This document shows, piece after piece, positions 8,962 to 16,286 of a stretch of 46,655 nt of DNA. Position 1 is the stretch's first letter. Each line of letters begins with the position of its first letter. The stretch is taken from contig CBFFYP010000027.1 of assembly GCA_965646165.1 (NCBI GenBank), positions 1-46,655 on the forward strand, written 5' to 3'. This DNA is from MGBC114844 sp910585855 (lineage in GTDB: Bacteria > Bacillota > Clostridia > Lachnospirales > Lachnospiraceae). Under the pieces are notes generated by a model. The model worked only from the letters and a program-made list of their open reading frames with translations. It was not told the origin of the DNA and searched no databases. The translations under genes were made by a program, and so were the position numbers.

Positions 8962-9838
8962 AACCAACTACCTCCGTTTCACTAATAAAGATCTCCTCTA
9001 ATGACAATGGCAGTGCTTCATAGAAAACCGGATTCAGTTCTGCTGCCTGCTGCTCAATCTCCTCCTGTGAGCCACGGATCGTTAAGGTATATAATTGTCC
9101 TCTCTGTTCTTTTCCGATTACTTCCACTTTCTTTTCTAAAGATGCAATATCTTCCGGTTTTTGGAATACACACTGAAGTTTATGAATATTTAATTTCATA
9201 TCTTCCAAATCCTTTGACAACAGGATGCCGCCCCTATGCAGCAGCCCTACATGATCACAGATATCCTCCAATTCCCGCAGGTTATGAGAAGCAATAATCG
9301 GTGTCATACCTCTTTCTTCCATCTCATTGATAAATATACTTTTCACCGCCTGCCGCATCACCGGATCTAACCCATCAAACGTTTCATCACAAAGCAAATA
9401 CTTTGTATTCGCACAAATCCCTATCAAAACAGATAATTGCTTTTTCATTCCTTTCGAAAAGGTACTAATCTTTCTCCTAGCCTCAAGCCCAAACCGACCG
9501 ATCCACTCCCTACACTTCGCTGCATCAAAAGCCGGATAAATAACCTGATAATACCTTATCATATCCTCCGGCGTCCCGGTCGGAAAATAAAATTGATCAT
9601 CTGAAATATAAAAAAGCTTTGCTTTCGCCTGCTCATTCTCAAATACAGACTCTCCATCAATCAATATCTTTCCCTCATCCGGCTTTAACACACCGCACAT
9701 CATACGCATAAATGTACTCTTTCCCGCACCGTTCGTTCCAATCAATCCGAATACACTTCCCTCACCGATTACAGCACTGATATCGTCCACTGCCCGAATC
9801 TTATCAAAATTCTTTTTCACATGAACCGCCTCAATCAT
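8936..9838 (-). CDS. ABC transporter ATP-binding protein (YtrB-like)
   Basis: 300 residues. Walker A is GTNGAGKST (about 34-42), Walker B is YLLCDETFDGLD, and the switch histidine is in IIASHNLRELEDICDH. The signature loop is FSKGMKKQ rather than LSGGQ, a form common in ABC-2 exporters regulated by YtrA-type GntR proteins. GGAGG lies 6 bp before the ATG at 9838, and the start overlaps the GntR gene by 8 bp. It should pair with the permease encoded downstream to energise transport at the membrane; the cargo is unknown. Confidence 0.93.
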   Translation of the reverse strand: MIEAVHVKKNFDKIRAVDDISAVIGEGSVFGLIGTNGAGKSTFMRMMCGVLKPDEGKILIDGESVFENEQAKAKLFYISDDQFYFPTGTPEDMIRYYQVIYPAFDAAKCREWIGRFGLEARRKISTFSKGMKKQLSVLIGICANTKYLLCDETFDGLDPVMRQAVKSIFINEMEERGMTPIIASHNLRELEDICDHVGLLHRGGILLSKDLEDMKLNIHKLQCVFQKPEDIASLEKKVEVIGKEQRGQLYTLTIRGSQEEIEQQAAELNPVFYEALPLSLEEIFISETEVVGYDIKNLIF

Positions 9839-10322
9839 GCCCTGCCTCCTTCTTCACACTCTCCTCTTCCCCGCTGCCTCTATCCTTTTCTTCAATATAC
9901 TCCTTTCGATTTCCTTTCTTTCCTTCTTCCGTCCCTTTTTCTGCTTCCCGACTCTCCCGTGCCTTTCGATAACACTCTTGGATCTTAGCAAGCAGTTCCT
10001 CCTCACCAATCCCTAAACTCTCTGCCCTCACTACCAGCTTTTGAGCATCCGAAAACACCTGCCTGCGCTCTCCGTCCTTCCACTGGGTATCCGATGAAAC
10101 ATAATTTCCTCTTCCTTTCACAGTATAAAGATACCCATTCGCTTCTAGTTCAGCATACGCCCTCTGAATCGTATTCGGATTAATGGACAGTTCAACCGCA
10201 AGTGCCCTGACCGAAGGCATTTTACTGTCTGCTTCCAATATCCCTTTTACAATCAGGCTTTGCAGCTTCTCTCCCACCTGCTCATATAAAGGTCTTTTAT
10301 CCCGATAGTCCAGTATAATCAT
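9831..10322 (-). CDS. GntR family regulator, YtrA subfamily
   Basis: 163 residues from the ATG at 10322, which has AAGGAG 7 bp upstream; a longer frame to 10382 lacks such a site. The N-terminal winged helix (RPLYEQVGEKLQSLIVKGIL, MPSVRALAVELSINPNTIQRAY, ANGYLYTVKGRGNYVS) is typical of GntR. The C-terminal part is short and charged, rich in Glu and Lys, as in YtrA proteins that lack a large ligand domain. It is the first gene of the operon and probably represses it through the palindrome at 10455-10475. Confidence 0.92.
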   Translation of the reverse strand: MIILDYRDKRPLYEQVGEKLQSLIVKGILEADSKMPSVRALAVELSINPNTIQRAYAELEANGYLYTVKGRGNYVSSDTQWKDGERRQVFSDAQKLVVRAESLGIGEEELLAKIQECYRKARESREAEKGTEEGKKGNRKEYIEEKDRGSGEEESVKKEAGHD

Positions 10323-10454
10323 GGCATACTCCTTTCCCAACATTTTCAGCATTCCCTTACTCACTTTCTCTACCCAAGCCATTCGCTTACTATTTACTAT
10401 CCGATCCCTATCTAATACAGCCCTATCTGTATGATATGTAGTAAATATATTCAG

Positions 10455-10475
10455 TGTATTAAGTTTCTTAATACA
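10455..10475 (-). promoter_or_regulatory. Palindromic operator for the GntR regulator
   Basis: TGTATTAAG-TTT-CTTAATACA is a perfect 9-bp inverted repeat around a 3-bp centre. It begins 5 bp downstream of the -10 box of the operon promoter, where a bound GntR dimer would block initiation. Binding is inferred from symmetry and position. Confidence 0.75.
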
Positions 10476-10480
10476 GTTAG

Positions 10481-10509
10481 ATAATACTTCTTTTATCCTC
10501 TTTTGTCAA
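10481..10509 (-). promoter_or_regulatory. Sigma-A promoter of the GntR-ABC operon
   Basis: On the minus strand TTGACA (10509-10504) and TATTAT (10486-10481) are separated by 17 bp, about 160 bp upstream of the gntR start. Confidence 0.85.
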
Positions 10510-10568
10510 CCCCTTTTCTAAAAAACTTTCATTAATCTTTTAGGGATAAGATGCCGCAAAGGAGTTTC

Positions 10569-10910
10569 TTTCACCGGACGCAAGAGACGGTTTGCCCCTT
10601 TCCTTTGCTTGCTCCGCTCTCCGAACGCTAAGAAAGTCTATGGCTTCTGTAATTTAGGCACATACAACCAGACGAACCGGGGCGCAATTCGCCCTCATTA
10701 CAACTGAAATGAACCAGGTGTAAGGAAAGATTTTACCAACCATAAAACATCCTCTTCCCTATCATCCGGGCTAAACACGCCCCTTTTTTTGCATACCCTG
10801 CATGGAAGCAGGATATGCAAAAAATTCTAGGTGTTTTCACAGAAGCCAGACTTTCTAACCGTTCTCCGAAGTCGCCGGCAAAGGAAAGGGGCAAACCGCC
10901 TCTCGCTGTT
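10569..10910 (-). repeat. Family A element, A-I type, reverse copy (locus U3)
   Basis: Starts TTTCACCGGACGC and ends GGCGGTTTGC...reverse arm near 10910. The core hairpin, read on the minus strand, has the GCATATCCTGC/GCAGGGTATGC pairing (plus-strand 10791-10820). It forms a divergent pair with the A-II unit at 10996-11330, separated by an 85-bp AT-rich spacer. A GGATAAGATGCC terminus lies just outside at about 10543. Confidence 0.85.
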
Positions 10911-10995
10911 GATTGAATCACAATAGAAATCTTAAAAAATTCTTATGAAGTATAAAAGTTTGGATAAGATTCTTTTTTGTTTCGGGATCAAGAAA

Positions 10996-11330
10996 CAGCC
11001 AGATTCGAAAACCGTGGACAGCCTGCAGTGACTTTGGAGAAAAGTTAGAAGTTCTTGACTTCTGCTTAAAAACATAAGATTTTTTTCACATACTGCTTCC
11101 ATGCAGTGTGTGAAAAAAAAGGAGCGTGTTTAGCTCGCATCATTCAGAAAGAGATGGTCTTATAGGTTGAGAAAATCCTTCCTTACACCCGTTACGCTTT
11201 GGCTGCCATGCGAGCGAATTGCGCTCCGGTCTGTCCGGTTGGATGCATGGAAAGGCAGAAGTCTTAGAACTTCTTACTTTTTGGAAACGTGGAACAGCAG
11301 GCTGTCCACGGTTTTCGAATCTGGCGTCCT
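10996..11330 (+). repeat. Family A element, A-II type (locus U3)
   Basis: The arms CCAGATTCGAAAACCGTGG... and ...CCACGGTTTTCGAATCTGG are perfectly complementary. The core hairpin is the CACATACTGC/GCAGTGTGTG variant. The boxes have changed together to GGAGCGTGTTTAGCTCGCAT and ATGCGAGCGAATTGCGCTCC, keeping full pairing. The right terminus is GGCGTCCTCC. Confidence 0.87.
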
Positions 11331-11404
11331 CCATCCAAAAAACTTATAAAAGCTAAAAATTTTTTCAAGCAGAGTACCCCAAAATCCCAAAAAAGATCTA
11401 CCCC

Positions 11405-11446
11405 AAGCCCGGAATAGACCTTCCTTTCGCTTTCAGCGTCCTCCTC
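11405..11446 (+). repeat. Family B right-end fragment (B7)
   Basis: AAGCCCGGAATAGACC...GCTTTCAGCGTCCTCC matches the right 40 bp of family B. It ends about 16 bp from the ylxM stop codon, the same placement as the full copies behind ilvA and the CAP-domain gene. Confidence 0.65.
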
Positions 11447-11462
11447 AAAACAATAAATGGTT

Positions 11463-11807
11463 TCAAAACTCCTGTATAATCTTCTGAGAAATCTCTTGTA
11501 TCTTCTCGATTCTCCCAACATCTCCGTCCTCTTTAAACTGCAAAGCCAAATGATTAATCTCTGAAACCATCTCCTGCGTCCGAAGAAACTTTTCAATTAG
11601 ATGCAGCTTTTCTTCATACCCAGCCAATATTTTATTGCACCGCCGAATCATATCATACACACCCTGCCGACTAATTCCATGCCCCTCGGCTACCTCACTA
11701 AGAGAATAATCATTCAACACAACTTCTTCATAAATACTCTTTTGATGCTCCGTCAAAAGCTCTCCATAAAAATCATATAAAAACGTCTGCTCTACAATCC
11801 TTTCCAA
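11463..11807 (-). CDS. ylxM: YlxM/p13-like DNA-binding protein (UPF0122)
   Basis: 114 residues. It contains a sigma-70 region 4-like helix-turn-helix (LTEHQKSIYEEVVLNDYSLSEVAEGHGISRQGVYDMIRRC). In Firmicutes YlxM is encoded next to ffh and ftsY and is linked to the signal recognition particle pathway. Here ftsY lies upstream on the same strand, but ilvA and a family B element intervene, and ffh does not follow; instead repeat elements fill the downstream space. The synteny supports the call. Confidence 0.88.
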   Translation of the reverse strand: MERIVEQTFLYDFYGELLTEHQKSIYEEVVLNDYSLSEVAEGHGISRQGVYDMIRRCNKILAGYEEKLHLIEKFLRTQEMVSEINHLALQFKEDGDVGRIEKIQEISQKIIQEF

Positions 11808-11925
11808 ATCCTCTACCCCAATCTAACAAAACATCCCAACCAAAGCACTTTAACTATCCAACATACTCTATCTCATCTACCAACAAAATTTCAAAATTTC
11901 CAAAAACTTCGCTCCTCCGCTTAGC

Positions 11926-12088
11926 ACACAGTCGAAAGCGAAGGGGACTCTATACAGAGTCATCATTTTCCATCGGCACTTAGACTCTGTGTTGCTGTGT
12001 TTTAGCGTCTTAGTGTCCGCTATGAAAGCAGGAAATGCTAAGCGAAAGCGGGCTCGGAATAGAACTCCCTTCGGCTTTCGGCGTCCCC
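11926..12088 (+). repeat. Family B element, forward copy (B3)
   Basis: Arms GAAAGCGAAGGGG and ...CCCTTCGGCTTTCGGC pair. The internal strings CATCGGCACTTAG, TTAGTGTCCGC and GGAAATGCTAAGCG are conserved. The right end GGCGTCC abuts the ilvA stop codon at 12091, with essentially no spacer. It separates ilvA from ylxM. Confidence 0.8.
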
Positions 12089-12090
12089 CT

Positions 12091-13311
12091 CTACATATAA
12101 ATTCCTTTTGGCTGCACCAGTTTCGGTCGATACCCTCCTTTATCCAGCGCCTCAACAATCTCTTCCTTATGCTCCACTCCAAAGGCTTCCATTGTAATCC
12201 GAAGTTCCACCGCCGCATTTCGATTGATGCTGACAAACTGATTATGTTCTAACTTAATAATATTTCCCTGCAGCTCAGCAATAATCTGTGAAACCTTTAC
12301 CAATTCTCCCGGCTTATCAGGAAGCAGCACAGAAACTGTAAATACACGTCCTCTTTGTATCAGCCCATTCTGTACCACAGAAGACATCGTAATCACATCC
12401 ATATTTCCCCCGCTTAAAATTGCTACAATTTTCTTTTTTTTCACGTCTAGCTGCTTTAGTGCCGCTACTGTAAGCAAACCAGAATTTTCCACAATCATCT
12501 TATGATTTTCCACCATATCCAAAAAAGTAACAATCAAATCCTCATCGGGTACAGTCAAAATTCCGTCCAAATTTTCCTGAATATAAGGAAAAATTTTACT
12601 TCCCGGTGTCTGCACTGCCGTTCCATCTGCAATCGTATTGACACTAGGAAGCGTCACTACTTCTCCTTTTTCCAGAGAAGCCTGCATACAAGCCGCCCCT
12701 TTTGGTTCTACTCCAATCACTTGAATCTTTGGATTTAACAATTTTGTCAAAGTAGAAACCCCGGTCGCCAATCCACCTCCTCCAATCGGTACTAAAATAT
12801 AGTCCACCGTAGGAAGTTCCTTAAAAATCTCCATTGCAATCGTACCCTGCCCGGTTGCCACATCCAAATCATCAAAAGGATGAATAAAGGTAAGCCCCTG
12901 CTCCTCTGCCAGTTCCAGTGCATGAGCACATGCCTCATCATAGACATCCCCATAAAGAATTACCTCTGCTCCATATCCCTTTGTACGATTTACTTTAATC
13001 AAAGGCGTCGTTGTAGGCATTACAATCACTGCCCGACATCCATAAGCCTTTGCTGCATAGGCAACCCCCTGTGCATGATTTCCTGCCGAAGCAGTAATCA
13101 GCCCCTTTTCCTTCTCTTCCTCACTCAATGTACTAATCTTATAATATGCCCCTCTTAACTTATAAGCCCCGGTCATCTGCATATTTTCTGGCTTAAAATA
13201 TACCTTATTTCCCGTCAGCTTAGAAAAATAATCACTGTACACCAGCTTTGTTTCCAGCGTTACCTGCTTTACAATCTCACTTGCTTCTTCAAATTTCTCC
13301 AATGTCATCAT
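12091..13311 (-). CDS. ilvA: Threonine ammonia-lyase with C-terminal ACT domain
   Basis: 406 residues. A fold-type II PLP domain (1-320) shows the PLP-lysine motif GAYKLRGAYYK near residue 49, the ASAGNHAQGVAYAA segment and the glycine loop IGGGGLATGV. A single ACT domain occupies about 325-406 (FTVSVLLPDKPGELVKVSQIIAELQGNI). It deaminates threonine to 2-oxobutanoate, feeding isoleucine synthesis or catabolism; this length with one ACT domain is the medium form. GGAAGG precedes the ATG pair at 13311. The gene follows ftsY by 16 bp, so it is probably co-transcribed, an unusual insertion between ftsY and ylxM. Confidence 0.93.
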   Translation of the reverse strand: MMTLEKFEEASEIVKQVTLETKLVYSDYFSKLTGNKVYFKPENMQMTGAYKLRGAYYKISTLSEEEKEKGLITASAGNHAQGVAYAAKAYGCRAVIVMPTTTPLIKVNRTKGYGAEVILYGDVYDEACAHALELAEEQGLTFIHPFDDLDVATGQGTIAMEIFKELPTVDYILVPIGGGGLATGVSTLTKLLNPKIQVIGVEPKGAACMQASLEKGEVVTLPSVNTIADGTAVQTPGSKIFPYIQENLDGILTVPDEDLIVTFLDMVENHKMIVENSGLLTVAALKQLDVKKKKIVAILSGGNMDVITMSSVVQNGLIQRGRVFTVSVLLPDKPGELVKVSQIIAELQGNIIKLEHNQFVSINRNAAVELRITMEAFGVEHKEEIVEALDKGGYRPKLVQPKGIYM

Positions 13312-13327
13312 TTTACTTTACCCTTCC

Positions 13328-14257
13328 TTAATTCCCATTATCAAACAGTGCATTTACAAAATCATCTGCATGAAATTTCTGCAAATCATCAATCTTTTCT
13401 CCAACTCCAATATATTTTACAGGAATCCCATACTCTGACTGAATCGCAACCGCAATCCCTCCCTTTGCCGTCCCGTCCAGTTTCGTAAGAATAATCCCTG
13501 TAATATTCGCCGCTTCCTTAAACTGCTTTAACTGAGAAAGTGCATTTTGCCCGGTCGTCCCATCCAATACCACCAAAGTTTCCCGATAAGCATCAGGATA
13601 CTCCCGATCAATCACACGATCAATCTTTTTTAACTCCTCCATCAAATTCTTTTTATTATGCAGCCTCCCTGCCGTATCACAAATCAGCACATCCGCATGT
13701 CTAGACTTCGCCGCCGCAACCGCATCAAATATAACCGCTGCGGGATCAGACCCCTCCTGCTGAGCAATCAAATCCACATTCGCCCGATGCGCCCACTCGG
13801 CAAGCTGCTCAATCGCCGCTGCCCGAAACGTATCCGCAGCCGCTACAATCACTTTCTTTCCTTCATCCTTAAGCTGTCCAGCAAGTTTTCCAACCGAAGT
13901 TGTCTTTCCCACACCATTTACCCCAATCACCAATACAATCGACTTGCGGTTCTCAAACTCATATGCATTTTCTCCCAAATCCATCTGCTCCTTTATACTG
14001 CTAATCAAAAACTCCTTACAGGCAGCAGGATCTTTTATCCGATTCTCCTTTACCTTCTCCTTTAATTTCTCCATAATCGCAGTCGTAGCATTAATTCCAA
14101 TATCCCCCATAATCAAAGTTTCTTCCAGTTCCTCATAAAAATCATCATCAATACTAGAAAACCCTCGAAAAATAGAATCCACACCAGCTACAATATTATC
14201 CCTAGTCTTAGCCAGACCAGCCACAAGCCTTCCAAAAAACCCTTTCTTTTCACCCAT
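13328..14257 (-). CDS. ftsY: Signal recognition particle receptor FtsY
   Basis: 309 residues from the ATG at 14257, which has AAGGGG 8 bp upstream; the in-frame ATG at 14278 has no properly spaced site. The N domain (1-95) is followed by the GTPase G domain with P-loop GVNGVGKTTS, the DTFRAAAIEQL segment, DTAGRLHNKKNLMEEL and TKLDGTAKGG. FtsY receives ribosome-SRP complexes at the membrane. The long acidic A domain of E. coli FtsY is missing, as is usual in Firmicutes. It normally follows smc directly; here a TnpB element and a family B copy lie between. Confidence 0.96.
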   Translation of the reverse strand: MGEKKGFFGRLVAGLAKTRDNIVAGVDSIFRGFSSIDDDFYEELEETLIMGDIGINATTAIMEKLKEKVKENRIKDPAACKEFLISSIKEQMDLGENAYEFENRKSIVLVIGVNGVGKTTSVGKLAGQLKDEGKKVIVAAADTFRAAAIEQLAEWAHRANVDLIAQQEGSDPAAVIFDAVAAAKSRHADVLICDTAGRLHNKKNLMEELKKIDRVIDREYPDAYRETLVVLDGTTGQNALSQLKQFKEAANITGIILTKLDGTAKGGIAVAIQSEYGIPVKYIGVGEKIDDLQKFHADDFVNALFDNGN

Positions 14258-14354
14258 TCTACCAGCCCCTTCTCTCATCCTTAATCTTCATTACACCAAC
14301 TCACAAAATCTATCTGCTACTCAAAATATGGACAAAAATACCCATATCGAGAGA

Positions 14355-14498
14355 TTGAAAGTTTTCACAAACATTTCTTACTGTTTCATTGTGTATGCTT
14401 TTGTATGGAATCACTCCAAATACTACTCACAAGTTCTTGTACACTCCACAGTCGTAAATTCCCGATTCAGCCATCGGTACATCCCTACAAATGCTTTA
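14355..14498 (-). ncRNA. Predicted 3' end of the TnpB element: omega (reRNA) guide scaffold
   Basis: This is the non-coding stretch downstream of tnpB. It carries small hairpins, CCGAT-GGCTGA-ATCGG (14477-14462) and ACAAG-AA-CTTGT (14440-14429), and closes with TGAAAACTTTCAA, a short hairpin ending TCAA at 14355. TCAA is a common right-end cleavage motif of the IS200/IS605 family. If so, the RNA would run into the host flank TCTCTCGATATGGG as its guide. The boundary is inferred by analogy, not shown. Confidence 0.5.
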
Positions 14499-15671
14499 TC
14501 ATGCTATTTTGTAAGTTCTTGCATCTCTCAGATTCAAACTGGCATTGAAATCCCTGTCCGCATGATATCCACATGGACAACGATAGACTCTGTCAGAAAG
14601 TTTCAAATCTTTCTTGATGCATCCACACGCATGGCAAAGTCTACTGGATGGATACCACCGATCAACGATTCTTCGTTCGATTCCCAACTCTTTGCACTTT
14701 GCTTCCAATTTTCTCCTAAATTCATAAAATTTCTGGGAAGCAACTGCTTTGGAAAGATGGTGATTCTTCCTCATACCTGATACATTTAAATCTTCTATTG
14801 TAATATAAGATGGCTTGGTTTTTACTATCTCATTCACACATTTATTGATGTAGTCGGTACGAATCTGATCCATTCTTTGATAAAGTTTCTGTACCTTTAA
14901 AATCTGTTTTTGGATATTTTGCCGAGTAGCTTCTCCTTTCTTTCGATTCCTGCGTTTCTTAAAGTCTTCATATTTCCTTGAAAGACAACGCTGTTCTCTT
15001 TTTAACTTCTTTTCTAATTTTTTAACGGTCTTGGTTCGATTGATATTTTTCTTTACCATACCATTACTTACAGTGGCAAACACTTTGATGCCCAAATCAA
15101 TCCCTAATCCAAAACCGTGACATTTTGGTTTTTCTATATCTGGCATATCCACCAAGACCGACACATAATATCGACCTGCTTTACGAGAAACCGTACCGCT
15201 TTTGATCACATACCCTTGTTTGGAAACGGGCAGATAGCCCTTTTCTTTTAGCCTGACCCATCCAAGCGTGGGGATTTTGATACGATGTCTTTCACATGGG
15301 ATCACCGTTTTTGCATCATTCTTGACAAAATACATCGTTCCATCCGACTGACTCTTTTTCTTGAATTTAGGAAATCCGCTTTGCTGTTGAAAAAATCGTT
15401 TCCATGCTTTTTCTGCGTTCATGATACTTTGTTTCACCGATTTTGAGCTGACCTCTTTTATCCATGTGTATTCTGGATTACTAGGGAGAAAGCAGTGATT
15501 CAACCATTTTGAAAAATCCATACCAGATAGGAATTTCTTTTGCTTTTCATAAAATTCTTTATTATGGGCAAGATAAAAGTTATAGACAAACCTGCATGTG
15601 CCAATAGTTTGATGGATCTTCTGCATCTGTTCTGGTGTTGGTTTGATTTCCGTCTTGAAACTCTTCCACAA
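14499..15671 (-). mobile_element. tnpB: Solo TnpB (IS200/IS605 family RNA-guided nuclease)
   Basis: 390 residues. The RuvC-like catalytic residues are visible: Asp192 in GIDLGIKVFA, Glu293 in TIEDLNVSGM and Asp374 in ADRDFNASLN. A zinc finger is formed by CHAC (346-349) and CPC (365-367). All expected domains appear complete. The start is TTG at 15671, supported by AGGAGG 9 bp upstream and an in-frame TAG two codons before. No TnpA transposase is nearby, so it cannot move by itself. It sits between smc and ftsY, which are normally adjacent. Confidence 0.92.
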
Positions 15672-15680
15672 TTTCTATAT

Positions 15681-16090
15681 CCTCCTCTGTTTTTCTCTTT
15701 CCTTCCTCCATACATGCCAAATCGTTTCCCTTCCAAAATGGTTTTAAAAATACAACCTCATTTTTCAAATCAACCATTTGGTTTCAGATCGAAACCCTTA
15801 CAAAAATAACAACCTCTCTTCTATCCTTCTTGATTTATCATGAGTAATATTTCATGTGTTCACAGAGAAATCCTCCTCACTTTTATAAACACATTCTATC
15901 ACATAGCAACCGATTTATCTATGTTTTTATTAACTTAAATATTCTCTCTCCAACCAAACTCAACTCTTCCACGCTATACTCCGAAAAAACCAGCCATCAC
16001 TCCAATCAAAACTTTTTCACTCTAAAATACACAACCAAAAACTAAAAGAAAGCCTACACCAAACCACCAACTTTGTTATAATCTTTTCAC
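15681..16090. other. Non-coding stretch upstream of tnpB
   Basis: About 400 bp between tnpB and family B copy B4. It should contain the left end of the TnpB element, but I could not fix its boundary. The part nearer B4 (15880-16080) is AT-rich. No gene or strong promoter was recognised. Confidence 0.4.
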
Positions 16091-16270
16091 TCTGGAATAC
16101 ACAGCCAAAAGCCAAAGGGAGGTCTATGCAGGGTTATCATTTCCCGTCGGCACTTAGGCACGGTACTTTCGTGCCTTATGTGTCCGCTATGAAAATAAGA
16201 AATGCTAAGTGAAAGCAGGCTCGGAATAGACCTCCCTTTGTCTTTCGGCGTCCTGCTTTCGGCATCCTGT
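16091..16270 (+). repeat. Family B element, forward copy (B4)
   Basis: The arms AAAGGGAGGTCTAT and ATAGACCTCCCTTT are perfectly complementary but differ from those of B2. The central hairpin is GGCACG-GTACTTT-CGTGCC, with two base pairs changed relative to B2 and pairing kept. The terminus is partly duplicated (TTTCGGCGTCCTGCTTTCGGCATCCTG). It ends 16 bp from the smc stop codon. Confidence 0.82.
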
Positions 16271-16286
16271 CTGCCACAAAGAAATT

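Noticed and set aside
10569..11330. CRISPR array or retron
   Set aside because: Repeats are long, inverted and dispersed, with no regular short spacers and no reverse transcriptase or Cas gene.
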